Both the position numbers and the translations under genes were made by a program. Below the pieces are notes generated by a model. The model saw only the letters and a list, made by a program, of their open reading frames with translations. It searched no databases and was not told where the DNA came from. This document shows, in pieces, positions 8,055 through 14,372 of a stretch of 18,165 bases of DNA. Every line of letters starts with the position of its first letter. The stretch's first letter is position 1. Where the stretch lies: the NCBI GenBank assembly GCA_027000765.1, contig JALTNJ010000117.1, positions 1 through 18,165 of the forward strand, read 5' to 3'. The DNA comes from Nitrososphaeria archaeon. GTDB taxonomy: Archaea; Thermoproteota; Nitrososphaeria; Geothermarchaeales; JDFR-13.

Positions 8055-8411
8055 TTATTCGAATAAGGTTATTGAATCACGATAAGATTTTAAATAATCT
8101 ATAGAGAATCGGAGATCCCTTCCTATTCTAGATATTGGATACCTTCTTCTTGAGAAGGTTTTCAGCAATAGTCCTATACCTATTAAAATAGCTCCAATAA
8201 CTTCTGAGATCCCAAGAATAGGTATGAAAAATATCGTTATACCAACCTTAATTAACTTCCCACCATATCCTCTTTCATTCACGTCAAGAAGCGACAATAA
8301 GTTTTGATATGCGATGTCGGTACTTTTCAAGGCATCTACATACTCATATCTCCATTTAAGCATGCCTGAAACGTCTTTTTTGGTGAGAAAAGGCTGTCTC
8401 CGCGACTTCAT
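8055..8411 (-). CDS. Unrecognised 118-residue protein with a central membrane hairpin
   Basis: I do not recognise a family. The N-terminal half (1-50) is hydrophilic and basic at the start (MKSRRQPF), probably helical. Residues 53-86 are a continuous hydrophobic stretch with Pro and Gly in the middle (FFIPILGISEVIGAIL), long enough for one long or two short membrane helices, followed by a positive cluster (SRRRYPISR) and an amphipathic C-terminal helix rich in Arg, Asp and Tyr. The ATG at 8411 gives the longest frame. It lies on the same strand as and 82 bases upstream of the MFS gene, and divergent from the serine hydrolase. It could be an accessory membrane protein. A repeated-Arg flank on the cytoplasmic side fits a hairpin with both ends inside. 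Confidence 0.65.
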   Translation of the reverse strand: MKSRRQPFLTKKDVSGMLKWRYEYVDALKSTDIAYQNLLSLLDVNERGYGGKLIKVGITIFFIPILGISEVIGAILIGIGLLLKTFSRRRYPISRIGRDLRFSIDYLKSYRDSITLFE

Positions 8412-8532
8412 CTTTCTTTACTACGTAAAAAAAGGCGTAGAACATAATTTTAGTTAATGTAACCCTCTTACCTATGAGTACAGTGAGATTAAATCTGTCA
8501 TCGGTGAATATATCATCCTAATTTAGTTCGTG

Positions 8533-8540
8533 TATAGAAA
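8533..8540 (+). promoter_or_regulatory. Possible TATA element of the serine hydrolase gene
   Basis: TATAGAAA is centred about 26 bases before the ATG at 8562, consistent with a leaderless start. No convincing SD precedes that ATG. The neighbouring AATTATATTTT is an alternative but would be too close. Confidence 0.4.
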
Positions 8541-8561
8541 ATTATATTTTTGGCGATTATA

Positions 8562-9926
8562 ATGGAGGGAGTTCTTCATAAGATAGATCGATTTATTCTC
8601 GAGAAGATGAGTGAGACAAAGATACCCAGTATAAGCTTAGGAATACTTAAGGATGGAGCGATTGTATACAAGAGGGGGTATGGGTTTAAGGACATTTCGA
8701 GGGCGTTGGCGAGTGACGAGCATACTCTTTATGGAGTTGGATCTATAACGAAGTCTTTTACTGCCCTAGCGATTATGCAGCTAGAGGAGAAGGGAAAATT
8801 GTCCGTTGAGGACCCAGTTGATAAATATATCAAGGGGGTTCCAAAAGCGTTTCAGAATAATGTAACTATACATCACTTACTAACACATTCCTCAGGGATA
8901 CCTGCACTTGCATATGCAGAGGCGTATATAAGAGGGTTATTAGGAGTAGATGATAGATGGCTGCCAATAACAGGAGTTAGGGATTTAATAAGTTTTATGA
9001 GAGACGCGCATTTATGGAGAGAATCTGATCCTGGTAAACGATTCTTCTACTTAAACGAGGCATATGTGCTTCTAGGTGAGATAATTTCAAGGGCATCTGG
9101 AGTAACTTATACGGAGTATATTAAAAAGCATATATTGACACCGCTTAAAATGAATAGGAGCTTCTTTACAGAGGAGGAGGTGGTGAAAGATGGTAACTGG
9201 GCTAAACCATATGTAATAGATCATGAAGGGAAACATGTAGAGTCGAGGTTTCCATTTGGTATTACATCTGATGGAGGGTTAATCAGCAATGTCATGGATC
9301 TGATGAAGTATATCGAGATGTATATTCATAAAGGGAGATATGGAGGAAATAAGCTTGTCAGTAAAGAATATATCGATAAGATGGAGACACCATACATAAA
9401 ATTCTCCTACGAACTATTTGGTGGAGAATCATATGGATACGGATTGATTATTACTCCCAATTTCTTTGGATATAAGCTTGTCGGTCACTCTGGTTCTCTA
9501 CTTGTACACACCGGATACATCGGGTATATTAGGGAAAAAAATATTGGTGTGGCATTACTGGCAAATGCTTCCGGATATAGACTGTCATATATCGGTGCAT
9601 ATATCCTCGCATTATTATTAGACAAAGACCCGATGAAGATCCATTTTATAAAAAATGAAGAGATTATGAAGAAGCTGGAGGGAGAGTATAAGACCTATAT
9701 GGGTACTATGACTGCTAAGGTTGTCAAGAGAGACTCATTGTTATATCTCATTATGAAAGAAGGAGCGCGAGAGACTGAGATCCCACTATTTCCACAAGAG
9801 CTTAGAGAGGACTATGCCTTATTCACCACAAACGTCTCATGGAGAGAGTATCAAATAGAGTTCACTATCTCTGAGGATAAAGTGGACCTAATATATGAAC
9901 GATATAAATTTCGTAAACAGCTATAG
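8562..9926 (+). CDS. Beta-lactamase-fold serine hydrolase (class C / penicillin-binding protein-like)
   Basis: Serine-active hydrolase of the beta-lactamase superfamily (PF00144). In the 454-residue form from the ATG at 8562, the catalytic tetrad SITK has S61 and K64, the second motif YLN has Y163 and N165, and the third element is HSG at 309-311 in place of KTG, as in class C-like esterases, D-aminopeptidases and LACTB-like proteins. A C-terminal segment after about 360 (starting EGEYKTYMG) resembles the lipocalin-like tail found in many of these. There is no signal peptide or membrane span, so it is probably cytoplasmic. A TTG at 8550 would add four residues. It is followed after 62 bases by the HAD phosphatase on the same strand. 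Natural substrate is probably a peptide or ester; antibiotic hydrolysis is unlikely in an archaeon. Confidence 0.9.
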   Translation: MEGVLHKIDRFILEKMSETKIPSISLGILKDGAIVYKRGYGFKDISRALASDEHTLYGVGSITKSFTALAIMQLEEKGKLSVEDPVDKYIKGVPKAFQNNVTIHHLLTHSSGIPALAYAEAYIRGLLGVDDRWLPITGVRDLISFMRDAHLWRESDPGKRFFYLNEAYVLLGEIISRASGVTYTEYIKKHILTPLKMNRSFFTEEEVVKDGNWAKPYVIDHEGKHVESRFPFGITSDGGLISNVMDLMKYIEMYIHKGRYGGNKLVSKEYIDKMETPYIKFSYELFGGESYGYGLIITPNFFGYKLVGHSGSLLVHTGYIGYIREKNIGVALLANASGYRLSYIGAYILALLLDKDPMKIHFIKNEEIMKKLEGEYKTYMGTMTAKVVKRDSLLYLIMKEGARETEIPLFPQELREDYALFTTNVSWREYQIEFTISEDKVDLIYERYKFRKQL

Positions 9927-9988
9927 AATCTAGAGAAGAACATTGGAAGAAAAGACGAAGGATAAAAAGTGTATTTGAGGATGATACC

Positions 9989-10507
9989 ATGACGATGCCA
10001 AGTAGATGGTTATTCTTATTGGATCTAGATGGGACATTATGGGATAATGAAGATATCTCATTGCTTAATCCCCCCTTCAAGAAGATAACTGAAGATACTA
10101 TTGTAGACTCCAATGGCATAAAAGTAAGGCTGAATAAGGATATGGTCAAATTATCAAAATGGGCTAGAGAGAATGGAGGGATAACATCCACGTTATCTTG
10201 GAATATACCCGATAACGCTATTGCTGCACTTCAAGCATTTCAGGTGATTGACTTATTTGATTATATAACTATAGAAAATACCCATAGGAAGGATAAGATG
10301 ATTATAGAACTCTTGGAGAAAATTAGAGCTGAGAAGCGGCTGGAATTTAAACCATGTGAAATAGTCTACATTGATGATAGAGATATACATATTACAGATA
10401 TATACACCAACATAGGGCCCATTAATTTCTTACATGCATGGGTAGACTTTAGTACATTTGAAGAAGCAGTTCATTTAATAACTAACGCCCTTGAGAAATG
10501 TAGATAA
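9989..10507 (+). CDS. HAD-superfamily phosphatase, magnesium-dependent phosphatase-1 (MDP-1)-like
   Basis: A 172-residue, cap-less HAD enzyme of the usual MDP-1 length (about 160-180). Motif I is LDLDGTLWDN with nucleophile D12 and acid/base D14; motif II is TSTLSWN (T66-S67 region); the motif III Lys is in HRKDK (K101 or K103); motif IV is YIDDRD (D129, D130). The Trp after the nucleophile loop is typical of MDP-1. GAGG at 9977-9980 lies 8 bases before the ATG at 9989, a good SD, which fits an internal gene of an operon with the upstream serine hydrolase. It probably removes phosphate from a protein tyrosine, sugar phosphate or glycated amine. The true substrate is not evident. Confidence 0.88.
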   Translation: MTMPSRWLFLLDLDGTLWDNEDISLLNPPFKKITEDTIVDSNGIKVRLNKDMVKLSKWARENGGITSTLSWNIPDNAIAALQAFQVIDLFDYITIENTHRKDKMIIELLEKIRAEKRLEFKPCEIVYIDDRDIHITDIYTNIGPINFLHAWVDFSTFEEAVHLITNALEKCR

Positions 10508-10564
10508 GGAAATTGTATCTTACGGCACCTCATTTGAAATAGACAAGGACAAAAACTATAGGTA

Positions 10565-10600
10565 AGGAAAAGGAGATGTGATTAAGAAACTCATCTTTCC
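10565..10600 (-). terminator. Possible stem-loop plus T-rich tract after the small membrane gene
   Basis: On the minus strand AGATG (10596-10592) can pair with CATCT (10578-10574), extended by two G-U pairs, and is followed by CCTTTTCC. It begins about 20 bases after the stop of the frameshifted mini-gene. Archaeal termination depends mainly on T-rich tracts, so this is suggestive only. Confidence 0.3.
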
Positions 10601-10617
10601 TATGTATAGACGAGTTA

Positions 10618-10753
10618 TCACAACATTACTGCTAAAAATATAATTATTACACCCAGTAGGACGCCGACAAAGGAGAGAGACCATCCGAGATATTTTTGCT
10701 ATTAACCTCTCGTCACTACTTTCATCTAATTGTCTTGCTGGACTGGCTATCAT
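10618..10753 (-). pseudogene. Frame-broken 44-codon gene for a single-span membrane protein
   Basis: The ATG at 10753 opens a hydrophilic reading MIASPARQLDESSDERLIAK (20 residues). At the A5 run (10697-10693 on minus) the frame must move by +1; the new frame then reads YLGWSLSFVGVLL followed by a strongly hydrophobic tail ending FLAVML and a TGA at 10620-10618. Removing one A gives an uninterrupted 44-residue protein with a charged N-terminus and one C-terminal membrane helix. Without the shift the first frame runs on as an unlikely Cys/Arg/Asn-rich peptide to 10556. The helix frame has two stops just upstream (TAA, TAG) and no ATG, GTG or TTG near its beginning, so it cannot easily start alone. 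Explanations are a recent frameshift mutation, a sequencing or assembly indel in the homopolymer, or a programmed +1 or transcriptional slip. It is antisense to its plus-strand neighbours. No function recognised. Confidence 0.55.
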
Positions 10754-10768
10754 CAGTTCAACTACAAA

Positions 10769-10780
10769 TTATAATAAAAA
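10769..10780 (-). promoter_or_regulatory. Possible TATA element of the small membrane gene
   Basis: TTTTTATTATAA on the minus strand is centred 21-24 bases before the ATG at 10753, near the spacing for leaderless initiation. A near-identical TTTTTATTATAAG occurs on the minus strand at 14287-14275 before the sugar kinase gene. Confidence 0.4.
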
Positions 10781-10903
10781 CAAGATTATTTTTCCTAATA
10801 GTGAGGTCCCAAGGACATAATATAGAGGAACTATGAGACAGGAAAACTATGTCCATATAACATGGGTATGCTTGTGATGCTAATTAAATCAGCCATCGTC
10901 TAC

Positions 10904-11044
10904 TCAAATCTTCCAGTTTTTTACCAACAGTGTTTCCCAACCCACCTGCCATTTTCCTTCAGTAGAAGATAGACTGGAAATAGAGATCATGCCGAAGTAT
11001 ATGCCTCTATCGACCAGATAACCACAGCTAAGACACGAATCCAC
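10904..11044 (-). CDS. Uncertain small reading frame, Cys-containing
   Basis: From a GTG at 11044 the frame reads 46 residues including SCLSCGYLVDRGIYFG and ending WETLLVKNWKI. The CxxC plus Gly-Tyr is reminiscent of one half of a zinc ribbon, but no second Cys pair is present in frame. A short frame from an ATG just upstream (MYFSKRRMIC, then stop) adds one Cys in another frame. No SD and no well-placed TATA box. This is either chance or the remnant of a decayed gene. I list it only because it is the most protein-like frame in the gene-poor stretch. Confidence 0.15.
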   Translation of the reverse strand: MDSCLSCGYLVDRGIYFGMISISSLSSTEGKWQVGWETLLVKNWKI

Positions 11045-11121
11045 CCCAGGAGAGCAGATAGGTATTCTAACAAATCATTCGCCTCTTAGAAAAATACATG
11101 AAGCATCTTATAATATCGACA

Positions 11122-11163
11122 AATATGAGGATACCCCTAATATTTAAGGGTAGACCTCATATT
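11122..11163. repeat. 42-base inverted repeat (hairpin) upstream of the decarboxylase promoter
   Basis: AATATGAGG (11122-11130) and CCTCATATT (11155-11163) are perfect 9-base complements. Inside them TACCC (11132-11136) and GGGTA (11148-11152) pair as well, separated from the outer stem by 1 and 2 bases, leaving an 11-base A/T loop. It ends 18 bases before the BRE of the decarboxylase promoter. It may be a binding site for a dimeric regulator, a terminator/processing structure for a transcript from the left, or a structured RNA. The two nested stems make chance unlikely. Confidence 0.75.
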
Positions 11164-11181
11164 AAATCACATCGTGTATCT

Positions 11182-11194
11182 AAAGGCTTAAATC
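11182..11194 (+). promoter_or_regulatory. BRE/TATA promoter of the PLP enzyme gene
   Basis: AAAGG followed by CTTAAATC predicts transcription start near 11216 and a leader of roughly 22 bases. GTGA at 11229-11232, 6 bases before the ATG at 11239, is a short SD match within that leader. Confidence 0.5.
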
Positions 11195-11238
11195 GTTTTA
11201 ACTAAAATTGGTACTATTTTTATTAATAGTGAAGAACC

Positions 11239-12663
11239 ATGTCTTCAGAAGGTTATTCTAAAGATCATATACTTAATTTATTAAGAGAGTATTCTGAAGA
11301 GGACTTGGACCCTCATTCTGGGAAACTCTTTTCACATATATATGCAACTGGACTTAGAGAACTAGAGGAGCTGGCTAGAGAAGCCTACAATATGTATATG
11401 GATAAGACCATGCTCAATTTTACAGTTTATCCAAGTATACTTAAGATGGAAAATGAGATCGTTTCTATTACAAAGAAGTGGCTACATGGAGATAAAGAGG
11501 TTGTTGGTAACTTTACTTATGGTGGAACAGAGAGCATATTTCTGGCTGTTAAGACAGCGAGAGATTATTATATTAGTAAAGGAGGGGAAAAACCAGAAAT
11601 ATTGTTACCGGCTACAGCCCACCCTGCATTCTACAAATCAGCCCACTATCTAGGTATTAAAATAGTTCAGGTCCCAATTAACAGAGATACTTTAAAGGTC
11701 GATATTGAGGAGCTTAAGGAAAGAATCTCAGAAAATACTTGTATGATAGTCGGCTCTGCACCCAACTACCCCTATGGAGTGATTGACGACATCGAGGATA
11801 TTGGTGATATCGCGAGTGACAAAAACATCTGGTTACATGTAGATGCATGTATTGGAGGTTATATTTTACCGTTTTTAAGGAGATTGGGTGAGAATGTTCC
11901 TAGATTCGATTTTGAGGTTGAAGCAGTTACATCCATATCCACAGACCTCCACAAATATGGATATACTCCTAAAGGTGCCTCTGTCATATTATACAGAAAT
12001 AGGGTTCTGAGGTTATATCAGATATATATAAATGCAAGTTGGCCCGGCTATCCACTTGTCAATACGACGGTACTATCCACAAGATCGGCGGGGCCGTTAG
12101 CTGCTGCATGGGCCGTTCTAAATTACCTGGGGGAAGATGGATATCTAAAACTAGCTAGGAAGATACTAGAGACAAAGAAGAAATTATTGAAGAAACTACC
12201 AGAACTTGGTTATATGATCATGGGCGAGCCTCAGTCCAGTATAGTTACATTCACCTCGGAAGATATAAACATCTTCCTACTAGCGGACTACATGAAGAAA
12301 AGAGGATGGTATATTCAGGCACAGCCAGGTTCAAGGCATTTGGGTTTTCCACCCAGCATACATTTGACACTAAGCCCGGTACATCATAGGGTTATAGATG
12401 AGTTTCTAGAAGAGCTTAAAGATGCTACAGAAAAGATACGGGAAATGCCTGAGCCCCCTGCAAGACAGATAGCTGAGATATTAGGTGGAGAATCAACTGG
12501 ATTAGAGAAAATAGATGTGTCTTCTATAATGGATATGCTTGGAATTTCAGAGGGTATCAGCGGCGATATGGCTTTAATTAATATGCTGATGCATGAAATG
12601 CCGCCAAAGATGGTGGAGTACCTGTTTAAGCACGTAGTGAATGAGTTATTTACCCAAGACTAA
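11239..12663 (+). CDS. PLP-dependent lyase/decarboxylase, sphingosine-1-phosphate lyase-like (group II decarboxylase family)
   Basis: Fold-type I PLP enzyme of 474 residues. DPHSGKLFSHIY (24-35) and FTVYPSILKMENEIV (61-75) open the substrate entrance; GGTES (95-99) binds the cofactor phosphate; H128 in ATAHPAFYKSA stacks on the ring; HVDAC (200-204) holds the pyridine N through D202; K239 in STDLHKYGYTPKGAS forms the Schiff base. The Lys environment and the following WPGYPLVNTTVLSTRSAGPLA block (268-288) resemble sphingosine-1-phosphate lyases more than glutamate or tyrosine decarboxylases. The last about 75 residues (from 395), with a Pro-rich linker and two Met-rich helices, extend beyond the catalytic fold. 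There is no N-terminal membrane anchor, unlike eukaryotic SPL. The likely reaction is a retro-aldol cleavage or decarboxylation of a phospho-amino compound; the substrate is unknown in archaea. Its stop is 3 bases from the convergent kinase stop. Confidence 0.88.
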   Translation: MSSEGYSKDHILNLLREYSEEDLDPHSGKLFSHIYATGLRELEELAREAYNMYMDKTMLNFTVYPSILKMENEIVSITKKWLHGDKEVVGNFTYGGTESIFLAVKTARDYYISKGGEKPEILLPATAHPAFYKSAHYLGIKIVQVPINRDTLKVDIEELKERISENTCMIVGSAPNYPYGVIDDIEDIGDIASDKNIWLHVDACIGGYILPFLRRLGENVPRFDFEVEAVTSISTDLHKYGYTPKGASVILYRNRVLRLYQIYINASWPGYPLVNTTVLSTRSAGPLAAAWAVLNYLGEDGYLKLARKILETKKKLLKKLPELGYMIMGEPQSSIVTFTSEDINIFLLADYMKKRGWYIQAQPGSRHLGFPPSIHLTLSPVHHRVIDEFLEELKDATEKIREMPEPPARQIAEILGGESTGLEKIDVSSIMDMLGISEGISGDMALINMLMHEMPPKMVEYLFKHVVNELFTQD

Positions 12664-12666
12664 GAA

Positions 12667-14214
12667 TCAATGTGGGTTTAACATACCGAATATTTTTCTA
12701 TTTTTACCATAGAATTCCCTGAATATCCTGAATAACTTGTCATAGACCTTGACTGAAGACTCGTTAGGTACAAATATTTTGTCCACCTGATAATGGGCAA
12801 CGGCCTCAGCGAAGTCCTTATAGATATCTAAGCCTACGGCAGCTATTGTTGCAGCTCCCCTTAGGCATGCATCTCCAGGGTCACGCATCCGCCTAATTTT
12901 TACGTTAAGGACATCTGCCATTATTTGACACCAAACATCGAATAATGCACCGCCACCTACTATATTTAACTGATTATTGGAACCTGTTATCTTAGAGAAA
13001 TATATGTAGGCCCATTTAATGTTATACGCTACTCCCTCCATAACGGCCCTCAGGACATCTCCTTTACTATGTGTAAAGGAAAAGTTTATCAAACCTCCTC
13101 TAAGTGAGGGATCATCAACTGGAGATCTTTCGCCATATAGCCATGGGAAGAATAGGAGGTTATTACCACCTATGGGAGATTTATTTACGGCCTCTTCCAC
13201 CGAGGAATAGTCTCTCTCATTAAAACCGAGAAGGCTCATCATCCATTCAATCGCGCCCGCCGCTACCTCCTGCTCTGCGATCAAGAGATACTTCCTCGGT
13301 ATGGCACTTAATAGACTACCGATATAATGAGAGACGTCTGTCTTCCGCTTACTGATATGAGCAGCTATCCAGTCGCTTGTCCCTATGTATATATGAGGTT
13401 CCGAATCATTAATAGCACCAGATCCGATGGCGGCAGATGCAACGTCACCAGAGCCTACAAAGACAGGTATACCATTTTTTAATCCTAGTTCACCAGATGC
13501 TTCAGGCGAAAGTTTTCCCGCGACCTCAATAGAGTCCTTGATCTCAGGAAACATATCTATCGAAAGGTTATAATCTCTAAGTAATGAGGATTCCCATATT
13601 GCACGGTTATTACGTGCATCTACAAGCCATGTCAGATGAGCCTCGTCTTGACTAGTCACAATGGATCCTGTACATTTAAATATTAAAAAACCCTTTACAT
13701 CCAGAAATTTACTGGTTTTACTATAGATATCTGACTCATGCCTTCGGATCCAGATTATTTTTGAAAGGGGGTCTTTGCCTGTTTTACTAGGTGCTCCACC
13801 AGTATATCTCAGGAACTTAAGCAGTCTAAAAAGGTTGTACCCCTCTATTTTAGGAAAACCCGTCCATATGTCCTCAGGGAGACCTGCAGCACGTTCATCG
13901 AGCCATATTATTATGTTTCGAAGAGGATAACCTGAAGCATCAATAGGTAGAACACCCGCCATGTGCGCAGTGAAGATTATTCCTAAGATTTCATCTGGTG
14001 ACACGTCATCTGATTCTGAAATAAGTTTATTAGTCAGGTCCACAACCTGATTCCATAAGGTATCCGGATCTTGCTCAGCCCATCCATGATGGGGATACTC
14101 TATTCTAGAGGGAGTTGAGGCTTTTGAGGATACAAGAAAGTCAGAGGTATTAACCAGACCTGCTTTAATTGTAGTAGTTCCTATATCAAATGCAAGTATA
14201 AATTTATTGGACAT
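12667..14214 (-). CDS. FGGY-family carbohydrate kinase, xylulokinase-like
   Basis: Phosphorylates a sugar or polyol with ATP in the cytoplasm. From the ATG at 14214 it has 515 residues, normal for the family. The N-domain opens with FDIGTTTIKAGLV (phosphate-1 loop); TAHMAGVLPID (82-92) and IIWLDERA (102-109) form the sugar pocket; GSGDVASAAIGSG (254-266) carries the catalytic Asp D257; YIGTSDW (276-282) and IVGGGALFDVWCQIMAD (418-434) are the ATP-side motifs. An ATG at 14241 would add MWVMEGDNI, but GGAGGGAGAT at 14230-14221 is a strong SD 6 bases before 14214, and the same GATAATATAATG context precedes the importer binding protein. Motifs place it nearest xylulose/gluconate/glycerol-type kinases, but the substrate is not fixed. 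Convergent with the PLP enzyme; possibly with its own promoter downstream of the antiporter. Confidence 0.9.
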   Translation of the reverse strand: MSNKFILAFDIGTTTIKAGLVNTSDFLVSSKASTPSRIEYPHHGWAEQDPDTLWNQVVDLTNKLISESDDVSPDEILGIIFTAHMAGVLPIDASGYPLRNIIIWLDERAAGLPEDIWTGFPKIEGYNLFRLLKFLRYTGGAPSKTGKDPLSKIIWIRRHESDIYSKTSKFLDVKGFLIFKCTGSIVTSQDEAHLTWLVDARNNRAIWESSLLRDYNLSIDMFPEIKDSIEVAGKLSPEASGELGLKNGIPVFVGSGDVASAAIGSGAINDSEPHIYIGTSDWIAAHISKRKTDVSHYIGSLLSAIPRKYLLIAEQEVAAGAIEWMMSLLGFNERDYSSVEEAVNKSPIGGNNLLFFPWLYGERSPVDDPSLRGGLINFSFTHSKGDVLRAVMEGVAYNIKWAYIYFSKITGSNNQLNIVGGGALFDVWCQIMADVLNVKIRRMRDPGDACLRGAATIAAVGLDIYKDFAEAVAHYQVDKIFVPNESSVKVYDKLFRIFREFYGKNRKIFGMLNPH

Positions 14215-14220
14215 TATATT

Positions 14221-14230
14221 ATCTCCCTCC
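14221..14230 (-). promoter_or_regulatory. Strong Shine-Dalgarno that decides the kinase start
   Basis: GGAGGGAGAT on the minus strand precedes the ATG at 14214 by 6 bases. It would be coding if translation began at 14241, which argues for the downstream start. Confidence 0.7.
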
Positions 14231-14307
14231 ATAACCCACATGGATTTCTAAAAACATTTTGTCTGGGTATATGGCAACTTATAATAAAAAAATATTTTAC
14301 GTTATTA

Positions 14308-14342
14308 TTAGAATCTTTAGACCTAAGGATAGAGACTCCTAA
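14308..14342. repeat. Imperfect inverted repeat at the presumed kinase transcription start
   Basis: TTAGAATCT (14308-14316) pairs with AGACTCCTAA (14333-14342) with one wobble and one bulge. The loop contains the small palindrome CCTAAGG (14322-14328). It lies directly downstream of the TATA element at 14353-14360 and covers the predicted start near 14330, a position typical of a repressor operator. It could instead be a leader hairpin. Confidence 0.4.
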
Positions 14343-14352
14343 TAAATAAATC

Positions 14353-14365
14353 TTTTATAATCCTT
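14353..14365 (-). promoter_or_regulatory. BRE/TATA promoter candidate for the kinase gene
   Basis: AAGGA then TTATAAAA on the minus strand is the best TATA element between the antiporter stop and the kinase. It predicts a leader of about 115 bases. A second element, TTTTTATTATAAG at 14287-14275, would give a shorter leader of about 40 bases ending in the strong SD. Confidence 0.5.
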
Positions 14366-14372
14366 ATGACCA

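Larger units (their letters stand above)
10754..11238. other. Gene-poor stretch before the decarboxylase
   Basis: No confident gene is visible here on either strand and stops are frequent. The left end carries the promoter of the mini-gene. The centre has slightly higher G+C, an uncertain Cys-containing minus-strand frame (10904-11044) and a 7-base inverted repeat (GGACATA at 10813-10819, TATGTCC at 10848-10854). The right end has a strong hairpin (11122-11163) and the decarboxylase promoter. It could be a decayed gene or an island of regulatory or noncoding RNA. I found no tRNA-like cloverleaf and no complete C/D-box pair. Confidence 0.6.

Noticed and set aside
8421..8440. CTACG...CGTAG inverted repeat before the 118-residue protein gene
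   Set aside because: The arms are only 5 bases with a 10-base A-rich loop, expected by chance in this composition.
8486..8496. Palindrome AGATTAAATCT in the spacer before the serine hydrolase
   Set aside because: Short, A/T-rich and not at a defined distance from a promoter element.
8550..8564. TTG start for the serine hydrolase
   Set aside because: The ATG at 8562 is better spaced from the TATA element and keeps all catalytic motifs; the TTG adds only four residues.
10571..10643. Plus-strand 21-codon frame from a GTG at 10578 with AGGAG just before it
   Set aside because: The SD is only 2 bases from the GTG, too close for use, and the frame is antisense to the better-supported mini-gene.
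10754..10850. C/D-box small RNA, suggested by CTGATGATAG on the minus strand near 10760-10749
   Set aside because: No matching D box (CTGA) at the expected distance; the signal is the ATG region of the mini-gene.
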